The notes: generated by a model from the sequence alone, not told the origin. Numbered from the stretch's first letter, positions 8,642 through 17,113 are shown. The stretch: 35,592 bases of DNA from Scytonema sp. UIC 10036 (GCF_009725235.1 NZ_WJFC01000130.1:1-35592); one strand, 5' to 3'. Translations and numbers: made by a program.

Positions 8642-9592
8642 ATGAAAAAAACATTTTTAACCATTTTCGCTATTGTTGCTGTACTTGTGTCTTTAATATC
8701 TGTTCCAATTCATCAAGCTACATCTCAAACACCAACGCTTTGGAACATTTATAAAAATACTCTAAAGACTGCGAAATATGTCGATCTCACTCACGCATTT
8801 AATCCAACTATCCCTGTATGGTCTGGCTTTAAGGGGGCTAGGTTTAAACCAAGTGTAGCTGGGACAAATATACCAAACTACAGCCAAGCAGGACAGGAGT
8901 ATACTTACAAAACGCATGGGTTTATTGCTACTGCATACGAATTTCCTACTGACCAATATGGAACGCAACTCGACCCCCCTGCTCACTGGAATGAGTATGG
9001 TGCAACTATCAGCGATCTCCCCCCTACCTATGCAGTTAGACCGTTGGTTATCATCGATATCCATAAAAAAGTGGAAGTAGAACCGGGCTATCATGCAACT
9101 GTTGAGGATATTCTTGCTTGGGAAAAAAAATATGGCACTATCCCGGAGGGTTCAGTGGTGATGATTCGTTCCGACTGGTATAAAAAGTGGTCTGATGTTG
9201 CACGATTCAATCAAAAGCCCTTTCCTGGAATCACTTTGGATGCTCTCAAGTTTTTGCACCTCAAGCGCAACATTTTATTTCACGGTCACGAACCTTTAGA
9301 TACGGACACAACACCAACTTTAGAAGGGGAAGCTTGGTTGCTACGCAATCACTATACTCAAGCCGAAGGGGTTGCTAATCTCGATCGCGTACCGGAAACT
9401 GGTGCTCTGGTTGCTATCGGTTTTGCCAAACCAGAGGGAGGTACAGGGGGATTTGCTCGTTATATTGCTATTTGTCCATCTAATTGGTCTTATGGTGTAT
9501 CGATCGCTGAAGCTCCTGGTGCTCCTTTGCTAAAACAACCCTATCGGCTTCAGCGCGATGCTAATGGAGTTCTCAAACCAACTCGGTCATAA
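8642..9592 (+). CDS. Exported cyclase-family metal hydrolase
   Basis: This 316-residue protein belongs to the cyclase / kynurenine formamidase-like family (Pfam Cyclase). A signal peptide is plain: MKK, a hydrophobic core (residues 4-20) and a probable cleavage region around ATSQT (26-30), so it is periplasmic. Family motifs are YVDLTHAFNPTIPVW (46-60) with metal ligand H51, and GTQLDPPAHW (107-116). In the latter, D111 and H115 fit the usual GTHxDxPxH metal site, with glutamine in place of the first histidine, as seen in some subfamilies. The substrate is unknown; amide or lactone hydrolysis is the family expectation. Its 3' end runs into a truncated toxin gene on the other strand, suggesting a past rearrangement at about 9590. 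The nearest upstream feature is a MITE-like repeat. Confidence 0.82.
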   Translation: MKKTFLTIFAIVAVLVSLISVPIHQATSQTPTLWNIYKNTLKTAKYVDLTHAFNPTIPVWSGFKGARFKPSVAGTNIPNYSQAGQEYTYKTHGFIATAYEFPTDQYGTQLDPPAHWNEYGATISDLPPTYAVRPLVIIDIHKKVEVEPGYHATVEDILAWEKKYGTIPEGSVVMIRSDWYKKWSDVARFNQKPFPGITLDALKFLHLKRNILFHGHEPLDTDTTPTLEGEAWLLRNHYTQAEGVANLDRVPETGALVAIGFAKPEGGTGGFARYIAICPSNWSYGVSIAEAPGAPLLKQPYRLQRDANGVLKPTRS

Positions 9593-9762
9593 GTAAGTCG
9601 CGGTAATTGTCGTGATGCCATATCAGTTTTTCCTGCTTCGACAATTTCATCCCAAATACCTGATGGAATGATAATTTCAGTAAACGTTTGTGGTAGCAAG
9701 TAGGCAAGCTGACTTTTAAATAAGACAATTAAGGGAGAAGTATTAATAACAACTTTATTCAT
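9550..9762 (-). pseudogene. Truncated PIN-domain (DUF3368) toxin
   Basis: The reading frame starts MNKVVINTSPLIVLFKS, the N-terminal signature of PIN-domain DUF3368 toxins with the first catalytic aspartate position as N in NTSPL, and stays similar through IPSGIWDEIVEAGKTD. Such proteins are normally about 160 residues. Here homology stops after about 55, and the remaining codons are merely the antisense of the cyclase gene end. The start overlaps the antitoxin stop by 8 bp, the usual TA-operon arrangement. The toxin has lost its other catalytic acidic residues and should be inactive. Confidence 0.72.
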
Positions 9763-10012
9763 CGAAAGAAGCAATTTCTTCAGCTAATTCTTGAGGAGTA
9801 TATTGAAAGGTGGATACTTTATATAGAACGAGGACATTTATAAATTGTGCTCGATTTAAACCAGCGATTTCTGCTGCTTTTCCTTGCGAAATTTCTCCGA
9901 TTTCGTACCATTTGACAGCAGCAGCTATCCTCATTTGTTTAGCAAATTCATCAGGATCTTTTCTGAGAGCAGAAAAAACGCTTTCTGGAAATTCCATAGA
10001 TACAGTTTTCAT
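9755..10012 (-). CDS. UPF0175 family antitoxin
   Basis: 85 residues starting MKTVSMEFPESVFSAL. The sequence has the UPF0175 pattern: a short beta strand, then helices including MRIAAAVKWYEIGEISQGKAAEIAGLNRAQF, an HTH-like region typical of antitoxins paired with PIN/DUF3368 toxins. The ATG at 10012 is preferred over an upstream start at 10075 because family members begin at this methionine. It overlaps the truncated toxin gene by 8 bp. With the toxin broken, the antitoxin is probably an orphan; it could still bind DNA and repress its own promoter. Confidence 0.8.
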   Translation of the reverse strand: MKTVSMEFPESVFSALRKDPDEFAKQMRIAAAVKWYEIGEISQGKAAEIAGLNRAQFINVLVLYKVSTFQYTPQELAEEIASFDE

Positions 10013-10273
10013 GGTGGGGTCATTTTTGTTCGTTCCTGAATTGATTATATAAGTTATTTCAGACAACATAACCAAATTGAAAACTAGTGTAGATAATTAC
10101 TTTACCGTCTTTTCGTGAAGTAACGCTTTGTAAAAAAGTATTAATCGCTTAACTGGTGGCTAAGTATTTTCTTCAATGCAACCTGATGTACGAATGCCAT
10201 CGGTTTTGCTAAATCCAAGATAGATTTTAGTATTATAGATGACTCAGTGTATGGGAGAGTTGTTTAACGAAAA

Positions 10274-10329
10274 GCGATCGCACTATCGCCACCCATACAA
10301 CTAAGAGTAGTGGAAAATGCAATTTCCAC
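10274..10329. promoter_or_regulatory. HIP1 octamer and hairpin upstream of cas1
   Basis: The 373-bp gap between the divergent antitoxin and cas1 must hold both promoters. It carries a HIP1 octamer GCGATCGC at 10274-10281 and a hairpin with arms GTGGAAA (10310-10316) and TTTCCAC (10323-10329). Similar hairpins occur at 26028-26045 and 27564-27583. No confident -10/-35 pair or strong Shine-Dalgarno precedes cas1. Confidence 0.5.
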
Positions 10330-10385
10330 CCATATGCGAATAATAGGAGCAAATCGAAATTTAGAAAAATAAACATCTCCCATCT

Positions 10386-11396
10386 ATGACCACACTTTAC
10401 CTAACCGAACCGGGAACTATTGTTCGCTATCATAACGAGTCGCTGGTAGTTATCAAAAAGCAACAAACGCAAAAGAGCCGTTTAGCTGAATTAAGTTTAG
10501 TTGTGATTTTACCAGGCGTACAGCTAACGGATGTCGTTACTGCTCAATTACTAGACCGGGGTATCGAAACAATTTTTCTCCGCCAAGATGGTCAATTTCG
10601 CGGACGGCTGCAAGGACATTTTGCTACCAACCCCATGATTCGCATTGCTCAATACCGTATCCTCGAAAGCACTTTTAGTATGGCATTAGCGCAAAAACTA
10701 GTTATGGGGAAAGTCCGCAACCAACGGGTATTGCTACAACGTTGTAACCGTGCAACCCAAAGACAATTCGCTGAACTGACAGAAGCAATTGATTTAATCG
10801 CCACTTATTCTTCTGTCTTAACCCAGACTTCCACACCACTGGATCGTAGCGAGTTGATGGGGATTGAAGGAATTTGTGCTCGTACCTATTATCAAGCATT
10901 GCAGCACTGGTTTCACCCAAAATGGAATTTTAGCGGACGAAATCGCCGTCCACCTCTCGACCCGATAAATGCTCTGATGAGTTGGGGGTATGGAGTATTA
11001 TTGGCGCGGGTGTTTTCCGCTTGCTTACAAGCAGGGCTTGACCCTTACTTGGGTTTTTTCCACGCTACAGAACCTTATCGTCCTAATTTAGTCCTGGATG
11101 TGATGGAGGAATTTAGACCTGTAGTCGTTGACCAAACTGTCATTGCGATCGCGCAATCGGAAGCACTGACACTAGAAGACTTTCAAGCCTCTCCTGATGG
11201 TACGGGGGTGTGGTTGGGAGACATGGCAAAAAGGCTACTTTTACTTGAACTAGAAAAGCAGTTTCGCAACACAGTCTTGTACCCACCGCAAAATCGCCGT
11301 TTGAGCCTGAGTCAAATTATTTTAGAACAAGCTCGGAGTTTAGGACGTTGTTTGCTGGAATTCAGCTTGAACTACGAACCATTCACAATTAAGTAA
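10386..11396 (+). CDS. cas1: CRISPR integrase Cas1
   Basis: A 336-residue Cas1, the metal-dependent integrase that with Cas2 inserts new spacers at the leader end of the array. The N-terminal beta domain (about 1-85) begins TTLYLTEPGTIVRYHNESL. The helical catalytic domain carries the expected metal ligands: E in LMGIEGICARTYY (near 157), H in LDPYLGFFH (near 226) and D/E in VLDVMEEFRP (near 240). Length is normal for the family and all three ligands are present. It is followed by cas2 in the same orientation and then by the leader and array, forming a compact adaptation module. There is no reverse transcriptase fusion. The effector operon is 4 kb away on the opposite strand. Confidence 0.97.
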   Translation: MTTLYLTEPGTIVRYHNESLVVIKKQQTQKSRLAELSLVVILPGVQLTDVVTAQLLDRGIETIFLRQDGQFRGRLQGHFATNPMIRIAQYRILESTFSMALAQKLVMGKVRNQRVLLQRCNRATQRQFAELTEAIDLIATYSSVLTQTSTPLDRSELMGIEGICARTYYQALQHWFHPKWNFSGRNRRPPLDPINALMSWGYGVLLARVFSACLQAGLDPYLGFFHATEPYRPNLVLDVMEEFRPVVVDQTVIAIAQSEALTLEDFQASPDGTGVWLGDMAKRLLLLELEKQFRNTVLYPPQNRRLSLSQIILEQARSLGRCLLEFSLNYEPFTIK

Positions 11397-11444
11397 AAAG
11401 CAGTTGTGCGTCTACTACCTCTAGCCCTTTACGTTGACAAACAC

Positions 11445-11729
11445 ATGGCAAAACTGTGGTTAGTATGTTACGACGTAGCTGATGATAAACGTCGTACAAA
11501 ATTGGCAAAGTTAATAGAACAAAGTTGCCAACGCGTGCAATATTCTGTTTTTGAATGTCCTTTAGAAGACAACACCTTGGCTTACCATCTCCAAAAGCGT
11601 TGGCTACCAATACTCAAGCTGAGTGAAGACAATCTCAGAATTTATCCACTGGATGCCACTGCAAAACAACAGACGCGGGTGTATGGCAGTGAACCACCTT
11701 ACGAACCGCCTGATTGTGTAATTGTGTAA
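11445..11729 (+). CDS. cas2: CRISPR adaptation protein Cas2
   Basis: 94 residues starting MAKLWLVCYDVADDKRR, the characteristic first strand of the Cas2 ferredoxin-like fold with the conserved aspartate in YDVADD. The later motif VQYSVFECPL (about 29-38) is also typical. An upstream GTG at 11406 would add 13 residues with no family similarity, so the ATG at 11445 is preferred. Cas2 dimers bridge two Cas1 dimers. The gene starts 48 bp after cas1 and ends directly at the array leader. Confidence 0.95.
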   Translation: MAKLWLVCYDVADDKRRTKLAKLIEQSCQRVQYSVFECPLEDNTLAYHLQKRWLPILKLSEDNLRIYPLDATAKQQTRVYGSEPPYEPPDCVIV

Positions 11730-12060
11730 ACACCTTTTTACAAGGAAAAGAGCAGTGTAAAGGCTGAAATAGTCTTTACACAAGCTTATCGAGAATTGTA
11801 AAGGAATGTAAATCTGGCAATGAAAACGACGCAGCAAGATTCAGGGAGTCTTGAAAAGCAATATTTTGTAAGCAAGAGATAATTAGATTTTTCTGGGTTG
11901 ACTTCTTGGAGTTTTGCGGTAATATTAAATATAGGGCTAATATTTAGCGTCAAATGATTTTAAAAATCTGTACTGAGCAGTTAAATAACGTGACTCTTTG
12001 CGTACCTTGGCGCAACTGCACCTTGAAAACAAAATACAGTAAGAGTTTCCAAGGGCTAGG
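11730..12060 (+). promoter_or_regulatory. CRISPR leader
   Basis: A 331-bp AT-rich noncoding stretch between cas2 and the first repeat. It should hold the array promoter and the Cas1-Cas2 recognition site. An AT-rich block around 11921-11945 (TAATATTAAATATAGG) is a plausible -10 region. Placement as leader follows from cas2 adjacency and from the degenerate repeat being at the far end of the array. Confidence 0.75.
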
Positions 12061-13964
12061 GTTCTAGTCCACACTTACCCCGCAAGGGGACGGAAACATA
12101 ATTATATTTTAGCTCACCGCTAATACCAAAATCACTTGGTTCTAGTCCACACTTACCCCGCAAGGGGACGGAAACCCTGTGGATTTACCTGGTCTGGAAG
12201 AAGCGTAGCACTCCAAGAGTTCTAGTCCACACTTACCCCGCAAGGGGACGGAAACAACTAACTCTTTCTCATATTTGGCCATTTTTCTTCCCAGAGTTCT
12301 AGTCCACACTTACCCCGCAAGGGGACGGAAACCCTACTCCGCCTGTTGCTGAACCAATCTCTAGTCCGCGTTCTAGTCCACACTTACCCCGCAAGGGGAC
12401 GGAAACCTAGCGGTTTTCAAAACGCTAAGAAGCGTTTGATCCACTGAGTTCTAGTCCACACTTACCCCGCAAGGGGACGGAAACGCTTGACTACCGTCTC
12501 CAGGAACGGCTCTAGCAGCGATGCCAGTTCTAGTCCACACTTACCCCGCAAGGGGACGGAAACTCCAGTTACAGCTTCAAACTGAAAGCGGGGTTAAATA
12601 CCCCGCGTTCTAGTCCACACTTACCCCGCAAGGGGACGGAAACACTCCTGGTTCCTACTCGGAACTTTCTGGCTTTCTCGGTTCTAGTCCACACTTACCC
12701 CGCAAGGGGACGGAAACCCCCATTTTACTATAGAACCTATGCTGATGCCTAACACATAGGCGTTCTAGTCCACACTTACCCCGCAAGGGGACGGAAACTT
12801 TGTGCCTCAATTTTGTTGGCCTTTTCATTTATTTCTTCGTTCTAGTCCACACTTACCCCGCAAGGGGACGGAAACCCGTGCGAGGGTAAGTTTTTAATAT
12901 TAACATTTTTAAGTTCTAGTCCACACTTACCCCGCAAGGGGACGGAAACTCCTTCGCCGCGTTCAGACGAGTTAGAGTTCCTTTGTGAGAGGTTCTAGTC
13001 CACACTTACCCCGCAAGGGGACGGAAACACTTTGTTGCCAACACCAATGTCTATTATCCGACCTTCTGTTCTAGTCCACACTTACCCCGCAAGGGGACGG
13101 AAACCTTCCAATAAACCATCACTGTAGTGAAGATCTCTTCGATACTCGTTCTAGTCCACACTTACCCCGCAAGGGGACGGAAACGAAGAGTTTCTCAAGA
13201 GTCAGAAACAAGAACTAATCCAAAGTTCTAGTCCACACTTACCCCGCAAGGGGACGGAAACTTCAAGCTGTTCACAAACTTTCTCTCCAAAAAATCAATT
13301 AGTTCTAGTCCACACTTACCCCGCAAGGGGACGGAAACCCTAAATCCTCTTGCTCTTCTTCAAAAAGCTGTGAGTAGAATAGGTTCTAGTCCACACTTAC
13401 CCCGCAAGGGGACGGAAACAATTAGGGCAGCAGTGGTTAGAGCAGCCTTAAATTTGTTTAGCGTTCTAGTCCACACTTACCCCGCAAGGGGACGGAAACA
13501 AAGGATTTGCAAGAATTAGGTTAATTGTTTCTTGGGAAAGTTCTAGTCCACACTTACCCCGCAAGGGGACGGAAACTCGAGGTCGGAAACCGCTTCAAGA
13601 AGTAAAGCTCCAGAGCTCGCAAGTTCTAGTCCACACTTACCCCGCAAGGGGACGGAAACTCAGTTTTATAAAAACACACGGGTACGCCTTATGGTTGTTC
13701 TAGTCCACACTTACCCCGCAAGGGGACGGAAACGAGAAAGCTCTCCCGGCTCATCTACAACTTCAATGATTGGTTCTAGTCCACACTTACCCCGCAAGGG
13801 GACGGAAACATCTAATACCAGTTCCCTATCTGAAGTGATGTGGCCGTAGTTCTAGTCCACACTTACCCCGCAAGGGGACGGAAACAGAAATATCCAAATC
13901 CTACCCCAATTAATAATCCTCCAAACAGTTCTAGTCCACACTTACCCCGCAAGGGGACAGAAAC
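12061..13964 (+). CRISPR. CRISPR array, 25 repeats, 24 spacers
   Basis: The 37-bp repeat begins GTTCTAGTCCACACTTA and ends AAGGGGACGGAAAC. Repeat starts are 12061, 12139, 12219, 12296, 12370, 12448, 12527, 12607, 12681, 12762, 12839, 12913, 12992, 13068, 13148, 13225, 13302, 13383, 13463, 13540, 13623, 13697, 13773, 13849 and 13928. Spacers run 37-46 bp, the loose sizing usual for type III. Within the repeat, CCCC-GCAA-GGGG (positions 18-29) makes a short stem with a GNRA tetraloop; the 8 nt after it, ACGGAAAC, would be the crRNA 5' tag. All repeats match except the last, which reads GGGGACAGAAAC, marking the leader-distal end. Transcription is therefore left to right, from the cas2 side. Confidence 0.98.
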
Positions 13965-14006
13965 AACAGGTTTTGCCGCCAGATCGATCGGGAGTCAATT
14001 GTACAT

Positions 14007-14066
14007 TTAAAAAAAAGTTCTATAGTTTTAAAAAAAGACCTTTAGTTTAAAAAAAAGTGTTTTAGT
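14007..14066. repeat. Three 20-bp A-tract repeats
   Basis: Three consecutive 20-bp units (14007-14026, 14027-14046, 14047-14066), each with seven or eight A's preceded by TT or TTT and ending TAGT. The spacing is close to two helical turns, which should curve the DNA. They start about 40 bp after the last CRISPR repeat. The rest of 13965-14400 shows no gene, only small hairpins (for example AAGAAC/GTTCTT at 14137-14153). Confidence 0.75.
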
Positions 14067-14401
14067 AACTGGCATAGACAAAAAGGGCAAACAGTGACAG
14101 CCTCTGTTAGCACAGCCAAACTCTTGTGTAACACTAAAGAACTTTTGGTTCTTGCGTAATTAGCGTGCTAAATTTTTTGAAAAATAAGCTTGAAATCTTT
14201 ATGGGGCTTCTATTACAGCCATTATTGACTGCAATGAACGTATTCGGGTTGAAATGCCCGACTATAAGTGCCTGTAAGCCTTGATTTTAAAGGAAAGTTA
14301 TCGACTGTAATCATAAAGTACGCACGCGCTTTGTACGACAGAACCGATTTTTCTGCAACTAACTGCTTTAAGATTGCTATTGACATGAATAACAAACAAC
14401 A

Positions 14402-14628
14402 AACGCTCTAGCTCAGTGGTATCGATTGATGAAGCAAAGTAAGTTTGCCTCATTTGTGGAACTCTGTGAAATGTTTCCATCAGCAGATCGAGTTGGTAAA
14501 TTGCTGTTTTTAACATTGGCGGCAATAAAGTTCGACTTATTGCTGCAATTCACTACAACCGCCAAAAAATATACATCTGTACTGTGTTAACGCATCCAGA
14601 ATACGACAAAGGAGATTGGAAAGAGTAA
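14402..14628 (+). pseudogene. Decayed higB-type toxin
   Basis: From 14402 the frame reads NALAQWYRLMKQSKFASF, then VELCEMFPSADRVGK to 14500. After a one-base loss (TT where a TTT codon is expected) it continues in the next frame as AVFNIGGNKVRLIAAI to HPEYDKGDWKE and a stop at 14626-14628. This matches the body of cyanobacterial HigB-like mRNA interferases, which normally begin MHVITRKRLNEF. The first 20-25 codons are missing and the frame is broken, so it cannot make a toxin. The stop overlaps the antitoxin ATG (TAATG), as in an intact module. Confidence 0.72.
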
Positions 14629-14858
14629 TGCAAAGTTTCAACCTCGATCGAACTATCACTGCTTGGTCATCCATTGCCGAAAATGTCTTTGTTCCTCACA
14701 CTGAGGAGGAATATGAACGCCTAGTTGAGATGCTCGATCGCCTCATGGTCATGGCGCTAATCGATCAATGGATTGAACCGATCTTGCCGAGGAGGAATTT
14801 CCAAGGTGTAGTCTTCCTCTACACAGATCTGACGCAATTCGGCGAAGGCATCAGCTAG
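14628..14858 (+). pseudogene. Truncated higA-type antitoxin
   Basis: Starts at the ATG overlapping the higB stop. MQSFNLDRTITAWSSIAENV and TEEEYERLVEMLDRLM (to about codon 40) resemble the N-terminus of HigA-like antitoxins that pair with this HigB type. After about 14751 the frame is only the antisense of the phd-like gene end, so the C-terminal HTH-containing part has been lost. The junction lies exactly where the opposite-strand gene ends, indicating a deletion or insertion fusing two TA remnants. Confidence 0.6.
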
Positions 14859-15026
14859 GGAGCGTTTATGATGTTGGTCTTTCCATTCCAGGAATTCTTG
14901 GAATAGTTCTGGCTCTACTACAGCAGCAACGAGTTGCTCCCGATCGTAAATTAGTTGAGGTTCTTCAGTAGCATTGCCGATCAGTTGGGAGAACTGCTGT
15001 TGGGCTTGCTCAATTTTCCAGTTCAT
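14757..15026 (-). CDS. Phd/YefM-like antitoxin, orphan
   Basis: 89 residues starting MNWKIEQAQQQFSQLI, the Phd/YefM N-terminal DNA-binding fold (beta strand, helix, then PQLIYDREQLVAAVV). The C-terminal part, LADAFAELRQICVEEDYTLE, is the usual toxin-neutralising tail. A PIN-type toxin would be expected immediately downstream on the minus strand, but that position is taken by the truncated higA fragment, so the toxin is gone. The last few residues may be altered by the junction at about 14751-14757. Confidence 0.75.
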   Translation of the reverse strand: MNWKIEQAQQQFSQLIGNATEEPQLIYDREQLVAAVVEPELFQEFLEWKDQHHKRSLADAFAELRQICVEEDYTLEIPPRQDRFNPLID

Positions 15027-15085
15027 TGGGTTTTACTTACGATTGAACGTTGCATCTGCTAGGACTTCTACTCAAATTCTAAATA

Positions 15086-15202
15086 CTAAGCGATCGCTAT
15101 AAGTTGCTCGCCTCCTAAAACAGGAATGTTGAATTCCTGTCCGTCTATACGTACCTTTCCCCGATAAATATTAAATCGTGCTTCCCCCTGTGCTGTTCGC
15201 AT
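15086..15202 (-). pseudogene. Possible aspartyl-protease-like fragment
   Basis: A 38-codon frame from an ATG at 15202, MRTAQGEARFNIYRG then KVRIDGQEFNIPVLGGEQL, ending in the HIP1 octamer at 15090-15097. It resembles the C-terminal part of small cyanobacterial retropepsin-like aspartyl protease proteins but lacks the catalytic region. The assignment is from memory and uncertain. The rest of 15027-15469 shows no other convincing gene. Confidence 0.35.
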
Positions 15203-15469
15203 CAATTGTCATTTGGTTTATTTATATTTTCTTGTTCTGAAATCAATGTTCTCAAAAAAAGTTTTACGGTGCTTGTAACAAACGCTTGTCTTTCTTTAAG
15301 TTGAGTATGTAGCAAATGCATTAAGCACTTGGCTCCTCATCTAAGTAGGTGGGCGGAAAAAACACAACTATGTTACCAAAATTTTCTTTTTTAGCCTTTT
15401 GGCTTCGTCCAAGGTAGCAGCTGTATGCACCAGGTAAGCAGTTCCGCCCTCGACACCTAAATTTTGGGC

Positions 15470-16048
15470 TTAATCTATTAACAGTAGCTTTTTCGGTCTG
15501 CCATCGTCTCGCACTTCTAAGATTTGTACTTTTACAACTTGTCCTACAGACAGGAAATTAGCTTTTTTATGCTCTTTTTGTGTTAATGATATTGAATTAG
15601 AAAGCTTGTATGTCACTTCTACATTTTTTTTATTAGCGATCGCTGCTTCTACAATATCACCCTGTTTAAATTTTTGAGATGTCTCGACTTCAACAAAATC
15701 AGTTGACCCTCCCGATTTGTAATACCGCATCATTCGGGTAACCCAACCCAAGATTTGCAGCATGGCTGGGACATCGTTTTGATACTTGAATAAATGTTGC
15801 TTGCAGGCTTTCTCAATACTTCGATAATACTCTGGAGTTTTGCCACTATGCCCTACGGATTTTCCATTCTTCACTAAAATACTAAGATATTGAAAAAAGT
15901 TCTTTCCTGCATTCTCTACATGCCCGTAAGCCCGGAGATAGGCGATAATTTTGCCAACTTCATTGACGTCTGTCTGCTCGTTTGATAACATTTGAGCCAT
16001 GGCATAAACAGTGTTCCATTGGTCTTCTGTGATTTCTGTTGCTAGCAT
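15470..16048 (-). CDS. Unknown last gene of the type III-D operon
   Basis: 192 residues, not recognised with confidence. The N-terminal about 115 residues look mostly helical (for example EITEDQWNTVYAMAQMLSNE, then a Lys/Tyr-rich helix ending LGWVTRMMRYYK). The C-terminal about 75 residues (KFKQGDIVEAAI to VGQVVKVQILEVRDDGRP) read like a small OB or S1-type beta barrel, which would suggest RNA binding. The helical half resembles Csm2/Cas11 small subunits only in general character. Its start codon directly abuts the stop of the preceding cas7-like gene (no gap), so it is co-translated with a complex subunit and is probably an accessory component or crRNA/target RNA-binding factor. That role is inferred from position only. 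Confidence 0.6.
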   Translation of the reverse strand: MLATEITEDQWNTVYAMAQMLSNEQTDVNEVGKIIAYLRAYGHVENAGKNFFQYLSILVKNGKSVGHSGKTPEYYRSIEKACKQHLFKYQNDVPAMLQILGWVTRMMRYYKSGGSTDFVEVETSQKFKQGDIVEAAIANKKNVEVTYKLSNSISLTQKEHKKANFLSVGQVVKVQILEVRDDGRPKKLLLID

Positions 16049-17113
16049 TTAATACATTCCTTCTGGTGGTTCTCTATCGGTGGGAAATTGCAAGACTTCT
16101 CTGATTTGTTGCATTTGTTGCGCTCGCACAAGGGTTTTGTGTGCTGCGGCTATTGCTTGTTTGAGAAACTCCTGCAATTTGTTACCCGTCAAAGTTTCCA
16201 ATTCTTGTTCGTAAGAGCAATAGCGTTTTTTCAAATCTTGTTGGTTTTGCAGTAACGCCAATTCTTGAATATTTTCCACCACCATTGTCCCCATCCCAAT
16301 GGGCTTACCTCCTCCCACTTTCAAGGCAATTGCATTATTTTTATCTTGCCCCAACACAATCAATAAAGTTCCCAACTCAGCTAAAGTCAAATTCATAAAA
16401 TATAACTGAGTCGTAAAAATAAACTCGCTTCCCGCCTGCTGAACGGCAATTCCTTTTTGTGAGCCTTTATCAACAGCTTTGATGGTATGATAATAAAACT
16501 TCCGTCCCGCCACTTTCCCTCTTAAGTAGTAAGCTGCACGTTTGGAGCGAGGTGCGTACAAAGAAGGTATAAATCCTACACTAGATTTCCTTTCAGTCGT
16601 AACAGCATCGGGAAAGCGAATCAATCCTTGCCAACCCATAGCACCAAAGACTTGACAAGCAGGACACAGTGTGTTTTTGTTTCGACATTCACTGTATCCG
16701 TCAGGAATTTTTGTTCTGTCTACTGTAGTTTTGCACAAGCAACTTGCAGTGATAGCTTCATAAATGGAACGCACAACTCCTTTTAAGGAACTCCCTGGAA
16801 TCAGCAGTCCTTGGTTTCGCAAAACAGAGGTTTTGATTAAAGGAATATTGCGGGTTTGATTGGATATATCGCTACCCATTGCCACTACCCCAGAAGCAAC
16901 AAAGGCAGTGGTTTTGACTGTTAAGCGTAAGGAAATTTTACCACTAATGCGATCGCTTTTAAACCGTTCTTGCCCAACAGGTGCATGGCGTTGAGGTGCG
17001 ACATCTGGCAGAGAAATCAATTCATAAGGTTTAGAAACAGAATCGTTAACTGGTAAACTAGGTCCGTTGGGTGGTTGCTGGCACGGGCGTTGTATAGGTT
17101 TATCAGTTCTCAT
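16049..17113 (-). CDS. Type III-D Cas7-like RAMP protein (fourth)
   Basis: A 354-residue RAMP (Cas7/Csm3-like) subunit expected to line the crRNA backbone. An N-terminal tail of about 55 residues precedes the ferredoxin-like fold. The glycine loop is LLIPGSSLKGVVRSIYEA (103-120) and the second is VGGGKPIGMG. A cysteine-rich insert (CLCKT at 125-129, C143, CPAC at 150-153) followed by QVFG could bind zinc. At the place where Csm3-type subunits carry the target-cleaving aspartate before PxIK, this protein reads RNIPLIKT, with N89 instead of D. It may thus be a structural, non-cutting subunit. It corresponds in position to the Cas7 with an insertion in III-Dv loci. Confidence 0.82.
   Translation of the reverse strand: MRTDKPIQRPCQQPPNGPSLPVNDSVSKPYELISLPDVAPQRHAPVGQERFKSDRISGKISLRLTVKTTAFVASGVVAMGSDISNQTRNIPLIKTSVLRNQGLLIPGSSLKGVVRSIYEAITASCLCKTTVDRTKIPDGYSECRNKNTLCPACQVFGAMGWQGLIRFPDAVTTERKSSVGFIPSLYAPRSKRAAYYLRGKVAGRKFYYHTIKAVDKGSQKGIAVQQAGSEFIFTTQLYFMNLTLAELGTLLIVLGQDKNNAIALKVGGGKPIGMGTMVVENIQELALLQNQQDLKKRYCSYEQELETLTGNKLQEFLKQAIAAAHKTLVRAQQMQQIREVLQFPTDREPPEGMY

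Noticed and set aside
11604..11837. Minus-strand 77-codon frame across the end of cas2 and the leader
   Set aside because: It overlaps a well-supported cas2 and shows no recognisable features.
14298..14525. Minus-strand 75-codon open frame
   Set aside because: It is the antisense of the decayed higB body, which has clear family similarity on the plus strand.
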